DNA of 64,000 nt from Psychrobacter immobilis (lineage in GTDB: Bacteria > Pseudomonadota > Gammaproteobacteria > Pseudomonadales > Moraxellaceae), in assembly GCF_904846065.1 (NCBI RefSeq), contig NZ_CAJGZV010000001.1, positions 1,798,001 through 1,862,000 of the forward strand, given 5' to 3'. Under the pieces are notes generated by a model. It had not been told where the DNA came from. It did not search any database and worked only from the letters and a program-made list of their open reading frames with translations. This document shows, piece after piece, positions 9,334 to 18,373 of the stretch. The first letter of the stretch is position 1, and each line of letters opens with the position of its first letter. A program made the translations under genes and the position numbers.

Positions 9334-10878
9334 ATGTCAAATGATAATTCAGATACAACAAATTCAAATAAAAATGATGCAACGGTAGAAAGCAATGTCC
9401 GTCCAGAATATGACATTGAGATTCAAAAGATTGCTGATTATGTGCTTAATTATTCGATAGATAAAGACTCCCCCAATAGCGCAGATGCTTGGAATACCGC
9501 ACGTCATTGCTTGATGGATACGCTTGGCTGCGGTCTGCTTGCGCTACGTTTCCCTGAATGTACTAAGCATTTGGGTCCTGATTGTGCCGATCAGCTTACA
9601 CCTAATGGTGCGCGCGTTCCGGGTACAGCCCACAGACTAGATCCTATCAAAGCCGCCTTTGATATCGGCTGTATGGTGCGCTGGCTCGATTATAATGACA
9701 CGTGGCTGGCTGCTGAATGGGGGCACCCTTCGGACAATTTAGGCGGTATCCTAGCAGTCGCCGATTATATCAGCCAACAAAGTGTCAGTCGCAATCATCC
9801 GCCATTAACCATGCGTGAGATACTCGAGGCTATGATTATGGCACATGAGATTCAGGGTGTAATTGCACTGGAAAACTCATTCAACCGTGTGGGTCTTGAT
9901 CATGTGTTTTTAGTTAAATTGGCCTCTACTGCTGTGGTCGCCAAGCTCTATAAATTGCCACGTGAGCGTATCATGGCTGCCATCTCGCAGGCGATCGTCG
10001 ATGGTCAGGCGTTGCGTACCTATCGTCATGCACCCAATGCCGGTAGCCGTAAATCTTGGGCGGCAGGCGACGCTACCAGTCGCGCGGTACGCTTGGTTGA
10101 TATTACCCGTCGCGGTGAAATGGGTATTCCTGGGGCACTCTCTGCATCGCAGTGGGGGTTTTATGATGTATTGTTTAGCCATACCAATAAAGACTTAGCC
10201 CTTAAACCTGCAAACGAGCGCCGTTTTACTTTCCAGCGTGAGTTTGGCAGTTACGTAATGGAAAATATCTTATTTAAGTTAAGCTTTCCTGCCGAGTTTC
10301 ATGCGCAGACTGCTTGTGAGGCGGCTGTGATTTTACATCCACGTATTGATGACAGAATCGACGATATTGAAAAAATTGTCCTGACCACTCATGAATCCGC
10401 GATTAGAATTATCTCTAAAGAAGGCACATTGGCCAACCCTGCGGATCGCGATCATTGTTTGCAATATATGGTCGCGGTGCCTCTACTAACTGGCGATTTA
10501 ATGGCAGAAAATTATGAAGACGATTATCATGCACAGCACCATCTTTTAATTGATGGTCTACGCCGCAAGATGATTGTAGAAGAAGATGCGGGTTATTCAA
10601 AAGATTATCATGACCCAAGTAAGCGCTCGATTGCCAATGCCATTCAGATATTCTTTAAAGATGGTAGCAGTACCGACAAGGTTGCCGTCGAATACCCAAT
10701 CGGACATAAACGTCGCCGTACTGAGGGCTTGCCGATATTAGAAGCCAAGTTTCGTGCCAGTTTGGCGACGCGATTTATCGACAGTCGCTGTCAGGATATT
10801 TTTGCCCTTTGTAGCGATCAAACCCGCTTAGAGCACACACCTGTACATGAGTTTATGGACTTGTTTATGGCGAACTAA
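9334..10878 (+). CDS. prpD: 2-methylcitrate dehydratase PrpD
   Basis: MmgE/PrpD-family enzyme that dehydrates 2-methylcitrate without an Fe-S cluster. The start at 9334 gives 514 residues and has GAGGAGACCACC directly before ATG; an in-frame ATG at 9280 would add 18 low-complexity residues and lacks such a site. Recognisable family segments are ARHCLMDTLGCGLLALRFPEC, GCMVRWLDYNDTWL, EWGHPSDNLGGILAVADY and SFPAEFHAQTACEAA. It occurs together with the AcnD/PrpF route, a combination known from some Gammaproteobacteria. An extra acidic, Asn/Ser-rich N-terminal stretch of about 25 residues precedes the fold. Confidence 0.95.
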   Translation: MSNDNSDTTNSNKNDATVESNVRPEYDIEIQKIADYVLNYSIDKDSPNSADAWNTARHCLMDTLGCGLLALRFPECTKHLGPDCADQLTPNGARVPGTAHRLDPIKAAFDIGCMVRWLDYNDTWLAAEWGHPSDNLGGILAVADYISQQSVSRNHPPLTMREILEAMIMAHEIQGVIALENSFNRVGLDHVFLVKLASTAVVAKLYKLPRERIMAAISQAIVDGQALRTYRHAPNAGSRKSWAAGDATSRAVRLVDITRRGEMGIPGALSASQWGFYDVLFSHTNKDLALKPANERRFTFQREFGSYVMENILFKLSFPAEFHAQTACEAAVILHPRIDDRIDDIEKIVLTTHESAIRIISKEGTLANPADRDHCLQYMVAVPLLTGDLMAENYEDDYHAQHHLLIDGLRRKMIVEEDAGYSKDYHDPSKRSIANAIQIFFKDGSSTDKVAVEYPIGHKRRRTEGLPILEAKFRASLATRFIDSRCQDIFALCSDQTRLEHTPVHEFMDLFMAN

Positions 10879-10916
10879 GCATTTTCCTATCTAAGAATCA
10901 CCCTTATATTATCAAT

Positions 10917-10970
10917 AAAACAGGACGTGTCATTGTCATCATATTAACGACAACGACACGCCCTGTTTTT
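10917..10970. terminator. bidirectional terminator between prpD and the SDR gene
   Basis: AAAACAGG-CGTGTC-TTGTC on the left pairs with GACAA-GACACG-CCTGTTTT on the right, with small mismatches and T runs on both strands. It serves prpD (plus) and the converging SDR gene (minus). Confidence 0.88.
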
Positions 10971-11011
10971 ATCTATTGAATTGGCTTTATGAATCTTTTA
11001 ATCGTTTAGAG

Positions 11012-11803
11012 CTACCAAGGTATGGATTCCCCTGCCCAGTCAACAAAGCTTCCTGATTGCGCAGCTGTCATACGGTTAAGTACTTCTAATAAGCATTCCG
11101 CACTGTAGGCTGGCGAGAACAACTGACCTTCGGCCACATTACCTTGAAAAGGGGCTGATAGTTGCGTATTTACCGTTCCTGGCTGCAGGACAACCACGCA
11201 CACGTCTTTGAGCGAGCGACTCCATTCAATACTCAGGTTTTTCATGCCCATATTGAGTGCCGCTTTACTCATACGATAGCTATACCATCCGCCCAGTTGG
11301 TTGTCACTGATACTGCCAACGCGCGCGGATATCGTTGCAAAGATTGCGGGCTTGTCATTACTACGCGCAGATTTGGCTAATAGTGGTCTAAAATGTTTGG
11401 CAATAAGCAAGCTGGCTAAGGCATTCACTTGCATATTTTGTAAAAAGAAATCAGTCTCAACCTGACGCAGCGCTTTTTCTGGCTGCTGCGTCGCCGTATG
11501 TAATAACCCTGCACAATTGATAATCCAATCAATATGAGTGGTTTGCTGCTGAATAACCTCGGCTGCTTGTTGGATACTCTGTTCGTCGCAGAGGTTCATG
11601 GGTAACCAATGCAGATTGTCAGCCTCAAAATCAGGTACATTGCGATGATAAGTCGCAAAAACATGAATACCTTGTTTTCCACCATTATCGGTATTCGCAT
11701 TCTCATCCTTATTGCCACTGGCAGTGCCATCTACTAATTGCTCAATCATCGCTCTACCAATGCCGCCTGTACCACCAACGATTAGATACGTTCTGTTATT
11801 CAT
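11012..11803 (-). CDS. short-chain dehydrogenase/reductase (SDR)
   Basis: A 263-residue classical SDR. The cofactor-binding GGTGGIGRAM lies at residues 10-19, the NAG-type motif appears as NCAG, and the catalytic pair is YRMSK, preceded by a serine in ISARVGS. The overall pattern (NMQVNALASLLIAKHF, VVLQPGTVNTQLSAPFQ) resembles the CsgA/C-factor-like SDRs rather than FabG. An unusual feature is a 20-residue Asn/Asp/Gly-rich insertion just after the first helix (GTASGNKDENANTDNGGKQG). The substrate is unknown. It is transcribed alone, with a 240-bp divergent promoter region shared with the DUF2868 gene. Confidence 0.88.
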   Translation of the reverse strand: MNNRTYLIVGGTGGIGRAMIEQLVDGTASGNKDENANTDNGGKQGIHVFATYHRNVPDFEADNLHWLPMNLCDEQSIQQAAEVIQQQTTHIDWIINCAGLLHTATQQPEKALRQVETDFFLQNMQVNALASLLIAKHFRPLLAKSARSNDKPAIFATISARVGSISDNQLGGWYSYRMSKAALNMGMKNLSIEWSRSLKDVCVVVLQPGTVNTQLSAPFQGNVAEGQLFSPAYSAECLLEVLNRMTAAQSGSFVDWAGESIPW

Positions 11804-12043
11804 GATGATTCCTTTTCTGGATTTTCTTTAACAGCGTTTTTTCACCCTCTGTTTTTTTACACTATTGTCATTATCATTTCGTTCATTATTCATTTTGGCT
11901 GATTTTTATTGTCTTTACCATGATAAAAATGCTTAATAAATGTTCATTTTTTAACATTTGGCGAAGGCGTGTCCTCATATATACGCTACAATAATCAAGA
12001 ATTATCTCCTACATAAACGCCTTTATATGGATGTTATCGCATT

Positions 12044-13408
12044 ATGCTATCACCCCAAGATCAATTGACTGAGTTGGTACGCACGCTTGAGACGCAGCAA
12101 CATGTCTTTGCCACTGACCCGCTACTTATCACGGAAAAACTACAAGGTGAGGATGGCAAACCCATTCAAAAATTGCACCGCCGAGCCTCACGTATCGATA
12201 GTAACGGTGCGCTGGCACGAGTATTGGGCAAAATTGACGGGCGTATCAAAGGCATCATGGTAGTCATGAGCGTGGTGTGGTGTCTCTCGGGATTTTTGGG
12301 CTTATTCACCTTACTACAGACCAATGTGGTGAATTTCTTTTATGTATTGGTTTGCTTGCTGGGTTTTCATACCATTATGCTGTTAGGCTGGCTGGTGATG
12401 ACCCTGATTAATCAAGGCAAGCAGTCTTCGAATTGGTTTGCCAATTTTGTCAGTCCCAGTTATCTGATACGTGGTAAAGACGATGTTACCAAGGCGGCAG
12501 TCGACTTGTACGAGCGCCAATTACAGCATAGCGGGATGCGCTGGTATTTGGGGCGATTTAGTCATCAGTTATGGCTGGCAACGTTGACGGGCATGCTGCT
12601 GGCGATTATTTTTCTGTTGATTGTGCGTCAGTATAGCTTTAGCTGGGAGTCGACTTTACTATCCGATCAAGCGCTAATTACTTTAACACAGGTACTTGGC
12701 TGGTTACCAAGTATGGTGGGATTCGATGTGCCAGATAGCACCGCTATCGTACAAAGTCGCTTGGTGACTGATGCGATGCCATTGACTGTTGCGCGGCAAT
12801 GGGCAGGCTTATTGGTTGGTAGTTTGCTGATGTACGGTATTGTACCAAGAGCGATTGCTTGGGCGTTTTGCGCATTGATGTTCCGTCGTAAAAAGATGCG
12901 GTTGGACATCAAGCAGCCCTATTATCAAAAGATTTTAAACTTTTGGCAACGTCAGGTGGTAGATGCTGATGACTTTAATGAAGTGCCCGTTCCTATTGCG
13001 CCAAAAGCAGCCGTCAGCGCTGGCAAGAAGCTGGTTGCTTTGCTTGAGTATCCAGCAGAGCAGGATAACTGGTGGCTTGCAGGTCTGGATGCCAATATTA
13101 ATAATAGCGAGATAGAGAATTTCGGTATCGTTGATGATCGTGACGATATGGCACGTTTGAAGACGTATTTAGACAGTCACCCAGTGCAGGTCTTACTTGG
13201 TATTCATCATAAAGCCTTACCTGACCGTGGCACGCTACGCAAACTTGATCAAATCGCTGCTCACGCCAAAGATGGACTCATCGTGCAGCTGCTGAGTGAT
13301 GCAAGCGCTTTAGACTTAACCAAGCAGGTTGCAGACAATCAAGATGTTCGTTATCAGCAGTGGCAAACCGCACTCTCTGCCCGCAACATTGGTCTAGTGA
13401 ATAATTGA
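12044..13408 (+). CDS. DUF2868 family membrane protein
   Basis: A 454-residue protein with about four hydrophobic segments. Two are close together near residues 70-125 (IMVVMSVVWCLSGFLGLF, FYVLVCLLGFHTIMLLG), one lies at about 180-197, and one is around 265-282. Between and after them are soluble cytoplasmic-type regions. The pattern is that of DUF2868, which in many Proteobacteria is followed by a GTPase with DUF3482, as here. The two probably work together at the membrane, but no function is established that I know of. No strong ribosome-binding site is visible. Confidence 0.8.
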   Translation: MLSPQDQLTELVRTLETQQHVFATDPLLITEKLQGEDGKPIQKLHRRASRIDSNGALARVLGKIDGRIKGIMVVMSVVWCLSGFLGLFTLLQTNVVNFFYVLVCLLGFHTIMLLGWLVMTLINQGKQSSNWFANFVSPSYLIRGKDDVTKAAVDLYERQLQHSGMRWYLGRFSHQLWLATLTGMLLAIIFLLIVRQYSFSWESTLLSDQALITLTQVLGWLPSMVGFDVPDSTAIVQSRLVTDAMPLTVARQWAGLLVGSLLMYGIVPRAIAWAFCALMFRRKKMRLDIKQPYYQKILNFWQRQVVDADDFNEVPVPIAPKAAVSAGKKLVALLEYPAEQDNWWLAGLDANINNSEIENFGIVDDRDDMARLKTYLDSHPVQVLLGIHHKALPDRGTLRKLDQIAAHAKDGLIVQLLSDASALDLTKQVADNQDVRYQQWQTALSARNIGLVNN

Positions 13409-13538
13409 TTGACTAGCCAAACTGGGATTATCAGTTACTTAAGACAAATGGTTAGTATTAATACCGAAATAGCACACAATTTGTTCTACAATAAAAGCCA
13501 CTGTATGTTTTGGTCATTAATAAATATAAGACGATATT

Positions 13539-15176
13539 ATGAATAATGATAATAAAAAAGAGAGTTATGAACACAATAAGCCTGCTGGTCTCTTTGCAGA
13601 TAAGGCTTATGAGGCAACCTCTAATACCGCAAACAGCACTTTAAAATCAGCTGTAACTGAGTCAGTGGAAACTCAAGACAATCAACCTTTATCAACTGAA
13701 CCATTAACAACAACGACAAGTATGACAAGGAAAACCATCGCCAGTGGTGAACCGCTAAAATTGGCCGTCGTTGGTCATACCAATACGGGCAAGACATCCA
13801 TACTGCGTACACTATTGCGTGACGTCTATTTTGGTGAAGTCAAAAATGAAGCCGCAACTACCCGTCATGTAGAGCAAGCCAAATTAACAGACAGCCAAAC
13901 GGGCGAAGTGTTGGTGGTATTGTATGACACACCGGGTTTAGAAGATGCGTCAGGATTAATGGATTGGTTAGAGGACAATACCGCCAGTCGGCGTGATGGC
14001 ATTGAGCGTTTGCAGCAGTTTTTGGCAGCAGATATTGCCCAAGGTGGTGATGCCTTAAGTAGCAATGAGGACTATAGCCAAGAGGCCAAAGTGATTCGGC
14101 AGCTGCTGGCAAGTGATATGGCCATTTATGTCGTCGATGCACGTGAGCCAGTACTCGGTAAATATAAAGACGAGTTAGCTATTTTATCTTGGGCAGCGAT
14201 TCCTGTTATGCCGGTATTTAATTTCACTGACGCTCAAGATGCCAATATAGATGAGTGGCAGACGATGCTGGCAAGACGTAATTTGCATATTTCTACACGC
14301 TTTGACTCCGTGGCTTTTGAATTTGAAGATGAAATGCGCTTATGGCAGAATTTAGCCACCATGCTTACCCACTCTGAGATGCTTGAGCAGTTGATGGCAC
14401 GTCGTACTGAAGACTGGGCACAGCTTTATGATGAGGCTAACATTATCATTGCTGATTTTTTAATCAATGTTGCTGCTTTTGTTCGTGAGATTAGTGAAGA
14501 TGATGACCCAATGCCAGTATTACAGCAAATGCAAGAGGCCGTGAGACAAAGTGAACGGGCGATGCAGAACAACTTGCTCAATTTATATAAGTTTTATGAC
14601 AATGACGTAGCAGCAACCCCACTTGAGCTACAGGCCTATCAGCAAGACCCGTTCGACCCTGAGCTGCTAAAAAGTTACGGTATTCGCACCACTTCTGGCG
14701 CGGCAGCTGGCGCGTTATTAGGTCTTGGCATCGATGCTGCAGCACTTGGCACTACTTTAGGATTAGGTGCTGCCATTGGCGGTATCGCAGGTGGGCTGTT
14801 ATCTAATACCAGTAGTATTGCCGATAGAATCACTGGGGTAAAACGTTTGTATATCGACCCTGCTACTCTAACCTTGCTGGCCACCCGAGCCATAGATTTA
14901 CTCACGGCCCTACGTCATCGTGGTCATGCAGCAACTGATGCCACGCAATTGCTGTATAAAGGTGAGAAATCCAGTATTGAAAAGTCGTTAGATGACGAAA
15001 GCACCACTGTCACACCATGGCCAACACATAAATTGCCCAGTGAGCTCAAGAAAGCTCGTGGTAAACCGCAATGGTCATCGCTCAGTAGTGGTAAGTCTGA
15101 ACAAGCGCAGCTATTACGCGCAGATATGGCATGGTCGCTTTCAAGTAAGCTGTCGTCGTATCAGGGTCAGCCATAG
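13539..15176 (+). CDS. GTPase with DUF3482 C-terminal domain
   Basis: A 545-residue TRAFAC/Era-like GTPase. An acidic, Ser/Thr-rich leader of about 65 residues precedes the G domain: P-loop GHTNTGKTS at about 78-86, switch II DTPG at about 129, and NFTD in the place of NKxD. The second half is the DUF3482 region, with a Gly/Ala-rich hydrophobic hairpin (about 388-427, SGAAAGALLGLGIDAAALGT) that could insert into a membrane. It follows the DUF2868 gene by 130 bases, an arrangement conserved in other Gammaproteobacteria. The role is unknown; a link to envelope or stress physiology is only inference. Confidence 0.83.
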   Translation: MNNDNKKESYEHNKPAGLFADKAYEATSNTANSTLKSAVTESVETQDNQPLSTEPLTTTTSMTRKTIASGEPLKLAVVGHTNTGKTSILRTLLRDVYFGEVKNEAATTRHVEQAKLTDSQTGEVLVVLYDTPGLEDASGLMDWLEDNTASRRDGIERLQQFLAADIAQGGDALSSNEDYSQEAKVIRQLLASDMAIYVVDAREPVLGKYKDELAILSWAAIPVMPVFNFTDAQDANIDEWQTMLARRNLHISTRFDSVAFEFEDEMRLWQNLATMLTHSEMLEQLMARRTEDWAQLYDEANIIIADFLINVAAFVREISEDDDPMPVLQQMQEAVRQSERAMQNNLLNLYKFYDNDVAATPLELQAYQQDPFDPELLKSYGIRTTSGAAAGALLGLGIDAAALGTTLGLGAAIGGIAGGLLSNTSSIADRITGVKRLYIDPATLTLLATRAIDLLTALRHRGHAATDATQLLYKGEKSSIEKSLDDESTTVTPWPTHKLPSELKKARGKPQWSSLSSGKSEQAQLLRADMAWSLSSKLSSYQGQP

Positions 15177-15217
15177 TGCATAAACATGTTTGAAATAATA
15201 TCTCTTACTGACGGGCT

Positions 15218-16243
15218 TTATGATGCTGGGCTTACTAATGCACTTAAGGCAAAAGTACCACGCACATCGGTTTGCTGCAAATAAATGGGATACAGCGGAT
15301 ACTTGGGAAAGCTTTGCTCAATATCTTGCATTAATTGTTGTTGGCGCTCAGCTCGATGACGCCAAAACGCATCAGACTGAATTGGTGCTATCAACTGATT
15401 AATAACGATGGCGGCTGGCATGAGCTTACTGTCTTCTAAGTGCTCTATCGCCCGCTTGGTTTCAGCCAGTGGCAGTACATCAGCCGTCATCACTAATACA
15501 ATGGCGGTTTGTGTACGGTCATGCAGTAGCAACCCTGCCTGACGAAACAGCTGCTTGCGTTTCTCTAGTACGGATACTGCCTGCTCCCAGCGATCATTCT
15601 TCTTTTCAGCAAACGCATTGGCTAAATCATTGTCATTTTTTTGCTGGTTTTTTTGTTCATGACTGCCTAAATGATTTGCCACTGAGCGAAGTTTTGCCTG
15701 CCGCCGCTGCTGCGCTAGCAATCCATCCGTCCATGCCCCCATCATTTCAGGCAGCACTAATAAACGCAGTGTATGTCCCGTCGGTGCGGTATCAAAAATA
15801 ATATGCTCATAGCCGGCATCTGCTGCTGCAACCAAGTGCTGACACATGGATTCGAGCATCGCGGCTTCTTGTGCGCCAGGCGCTGATTTTGATAGCCGTA
15901 GATGTTCGCGAATTTTTGGCATCATGTCTGGGTTTGCATAGGAAGTAATGGTGCGTTCAACTTGGGCAAAATGTTCATCGACGATGATATCAGGGTTTAG
16001 TTCAATAGCATCTAGACAAGGAGTTACGACTGTTTTTTGATTTTTGAGCGGGACGTTTAACACATCGCCCAAGCTGTGTGCTGGATCGGTCGAGACAATC
16101 AGTGTCTTTTTGCCTTGATTGGCATAATAGCTGGCAAGTGCGGCGGCAGTAGTGGTTTTACCGACACCGCCCTTGCCACCGATAAATATAATCGGCTGCT
16201 TTGCCAGTTGCTCTACCAATGCGGGTAAAGGGTGTAATGCCAT
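15218..16243 (-). CDS. ArsA/Get3-family ATPase (single domain)
   Basis: A 341-residue SIMIBI-class ATPase. The deviant Walker A GGKGGVGKTTTAAAL is near residues 23-37, and the family motif DTAPTGHTLRLLVLPE follows. There is one ATPase domain, not the two of plasmid ArsA, and no arsenic genes (arsB, arsD, arsR) are nearby. The downstream end of the cstA / cory-CC-star / arsA-like set suggests a role tied to that transporter rather than arsenite efflux. Get3-like handling of membrane proteins is a possible alternative. It begins 33 bases after the cory-CC-star stop, so the two are co-transcribed. Confidence 0.87.
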   Translation of the reverse strand: MALHPLPALVEQLAKQPIIFIGGKGGVGKTTTAAALASYYANQGKKTLIVSTDPAHSLGDVLNVPLKNQKTVVTPCLDAIELNPDIIVDEHFAQVERTITSYANPDMMPKIREHLRLSKSAPGAQEAAMLESMCQHLVAAADAGYEHIIFDTAPTGHTLRLLVLPEMMGAWTDGLLAQQRRQAKLRSVANHLGSHEQKNQQKNDNDLANAFAEKKNDRWEQAVSVLEKRKQLFRQAGLLLHDRTQTAIVLVMTADVLPLAETKRAIEHLEDSKLMPAAIVINQLIAPIQSDAFWRHRAERQQQLMQDIEQSFPKYPLYPIYLQQTDVRGTFALSALVSPAS

Positions 16244-16276
16244 ACTTATCTCTCATTTTAATTAATTCAAAGGAAA

Positions 16277-16570
16277 CTAGCAGCAACCTACGTGGTCAAA
16301 AGGGCATCTATCCATACCCATTCTGGTATGCCATTCATGGAAGTTTTCTAAAAACAAAGGCTGCAACTCTAATGTATAAAAGCTTGCCGGATTGTCGATA
16401 CCCAAGCTTTCCGCAAACATGAGTAGCATGAAAAAATCTTCTTCATCACGTGCGGCGCGTGCCATCGTCTGACGATAAGGCGCATGATAAAACTCATTTA
16501 GACCAGCGGAAAACCGTTGCCACCATGGTTCAATATTTTTTATGGGGTTTGTCATATTTGTCGTTTCCAT
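16277..16570 (-). CDS. cory-CC-star family small protein
   Basis: A 97-residue soluble protein ending in Cys-Cys at the stop codon, with the preceding block RMGMDRCPFDHVGCC. The central FYHAPYRQTMARAARDEEDFFMLLMFAESLGI is what I recognise as the cory-CC-star family, named from its C-terminal Cys-Cys-stop and found beside CstA-type carriers. The terminal cysteines, with the CPF cysteine, could bind metal or act in thiol exchange. It lies between cstA and the ArsA-like gene on the same strand. Family naming is from memory, and no function is known to me. Confidence 0.75.
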   Translation of the reverse strand: METTNMTNPIKNIEPWWQRFSAGLNEFYHAPYRQTMARAARDEEDFFMLLMFAESLGIDNPASFYTLELQPLFLENFHEWHTRMGMDRCPFDHVGCC

Positions 16571-16620
16571 GAAGACTTTTATTTTGCGTATGCTTATTAA
16601 CTATCATGCCTATATGAGAC

Positions 16621-16652
16621 AAAAAACGCCAGCAATTGCTGCTAGCGTTTTT
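16621..16652. terminator. terminator between the cstA-type gene and the cory-CC-star gene
   Basis: AAAAACGCCAGCA pairs with TGCTAGCGTTTTT (one mismatch) around a 5-base loop, with T runs on both strands. It follows the cstA stop on the minus strand by about 40 bases, ahead of the cory-CC-star start at 16570. It may reduce expression of the two downstream genes relative to the carrier. Confidence 0.8.
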
Positions 16653-16693
16653 ATCGTATTTCAGTAAGTATCTAACTAGTTATTCAACATGGC

Positions 16694-18373
16694 TTAGAGA
16701 TTGCTTTTGCCTCTGTGTATCGACCACTCTTTTCGGAGTACCGATAGACTCTCAAACGTCACTAAAATCGTAGCTATTAAGATAATGACATCCATAATAA
16801 TAAGCAGCCAATTACCATCATTGAAAAAGGTTTTTAGCTGAATCAATAACGCAAAAACCGTCATGACCAGTAAAAATGACAATGGCCCCAAGGTATACCA
16901 CACAGGTCTGCCTTTACGTAACAAGATGACAGTAACAATCATCAAGGTTAATGCGGCCATTAGCTGATTCGTCGTGCCAAATAACGGCCAAATAATCATA
17001 CCGCCAGCACCATCGATGCCACCAGCACCAAAGGCTAATAACAAACAGCTGCCAACGGCAAGCAATGTTGCCACCACACTTTTATTTAGAACAGGTAGTT
17101 TATAAATTTCACCAAACTCTTGGAAGATATAGCGTTGCAAACGTACCCCAGTATCCATGGTAGTACCAGCGAACAATGCTGCCATTACCGTCAGCATCGT
17201 CTGTGATAAAACCATATCAATACCGACGCCTGCATTCAGTATGGTTGCACCGCCATCAATAAAGGCACCAATAGAGCCATCGCCAAATTTTTGATAAACG
17301 GCTTGCCAATCACCAAGAGTTGCAAAGCCCGCCGTTGCCGCAAGTATCGCACCCAGTGCCAGCATCCCCTCACCCATGGCACCGAAGTAACCAACGAATC
17401 GTACATCTTCTTCTTTATCAATCTGCTTAGACGTCGTACCCGTTGCCACCAAACCATGAAAGCCTGAAATTGCACCACAAGCAATGGTGACAAACAATAA
17501 AGGCACCATAGATGGTGTACCGATTGGCAATGCCGTGTTTATCGCTGGCGCGACAATATTCGGCGTCGCAATAAAGATGGCAGCGTATAACAAAATCAGA
17601 CCGACAAATAATTGTAAGCCATTGATATAATCGCGCGGCTGCAAGAGTATCCAAACCGGTAATAAAGAAGCGATTGCCGCATAGGCGAATAAAATAATAA
17701 TCCAAACAGCGTTGTCAGGTAAGCCTAAGAATGTCTCAGGTAATACGACAGGGAACATAGGGCCAAGATAGATAAGCCCATATAAAGCTGTGACCCCAAT
17801 GATTGATACCCAAACCAGATTCATCTTATAGCGATAAATACACTGACCGATAATAAAGGCGACTATCAAAGCCCCCCAAACAGGTAGCACAGCGGACGGG
17901 GTTTTTATCATCATATTAGCAATAGCGACACCAAATACCGCATTTACCATGAGTAATAATAGGAAGATAACGATCATCATCAAGCTACGTACACGTGTAC
18001 CCATGACGGTACCGGCAATCGAACCAATCGACTGACCTCGATTGCGCATACTAGCCCAAATGGCTGACATATCGTGGACACCTGCCATAAAAATCGTGCC
18101 CAATACTACCCAAATGATAGCAGGTACCCAGCCCCAAATAACGGCAATGGCAGGACCAATAATCGGCGCCGCTCCTGCGACTGAAGTAAAATGATGTCCC
18201 CATAGCACATATTTATTGGTAGGGATATAATCCACCCCATCTTTCATAGTATGCGCTGGCGTGGGGATACTGTTATCCAATGCCAAGATTTTAGTAGCGA
18301 TAAATTTTGAGTAAAACAGATAACCGCAAAGCATCGCGGCAACAGCAAACACTAGCACGATTGCACTATTCAT
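16694..18373 (-). CDS. cstA: CstA-family carbon-starvation / peptide-pyruvate transporter
   Basis: A 559-residue inner-membrane protein with many hydrophobic helices. The N-terminal half carries the CstA hallmark GHHFTSVAGAAPIIGPAIAV, then GVHDMSAIWASMRNRGQSIG. E. coli CstA and BtsT are about 700 residues, so this is a shorter member that lacks part of the C-terminal region. Known members import peptides or pyruvate. An AAGGAGAG ribosome-binding site precedes ATG. The order cstA, cory-CC-star, arsA-like on the minus strand suggests one functional set. A 305-bp leader with an inverted repeat lies upstream. Confidence 0.92.
   Translation of the reverse strand: MNSAIVLVFAVAAMLCGYLFYSKFIATKILALDNSIPTPAHTMKDGVDYIPTNKYVLWGHHFTSVAGAAPIIGPAIAVIWGWVPAIIWVVLGTIFMAGVHDMSAIWASMRNRGQSIGSIAGTVMGTRVRSLMMIVIFLLLLMVNAVFGVAIANMMIKTPSAVLPVWGALIVAFIIGQCIYRYKMNLVWVSIIGVTALYGLIYLGPMFPVVLPETFLGLPDNAVWIIILFAYAAIASLLPVWILLQPRDYINGLQLFVGLILLYAAIFIATPNIVAPAINTALPIGTPSMVPLLFVTIACGAISGFHGLVATGTTSKQIDKEEDVRFVGYFGAMGEGMLALGAILAATAGFATLGDWQAVYQKFGDGSIGAFIDGGATILNAGVGIDMVLSQTMLTVMAALFAGTTMDTGVRLQRYIFQEFGEIYKLPVLNKSVVATLLAVGSCLLLAFGAGGIDGAGGMIIWPLFGTTNQLMAALTLMIVTVILLRKGRPVWYTLGPLSFLLVMTVFALLIQLKTFFNDGNWLLIIMDVIILIATILVTFESLSVLRKEWSIHRGKSNL

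Noticed and set aside
15218..16243. Arsenite efflux ATPase ArsA of an ars operon
   Set aside because: Single ATPase domain and no arsB, arsD or arsR nearby; the CstA/cory-CC-star context is a better guide.
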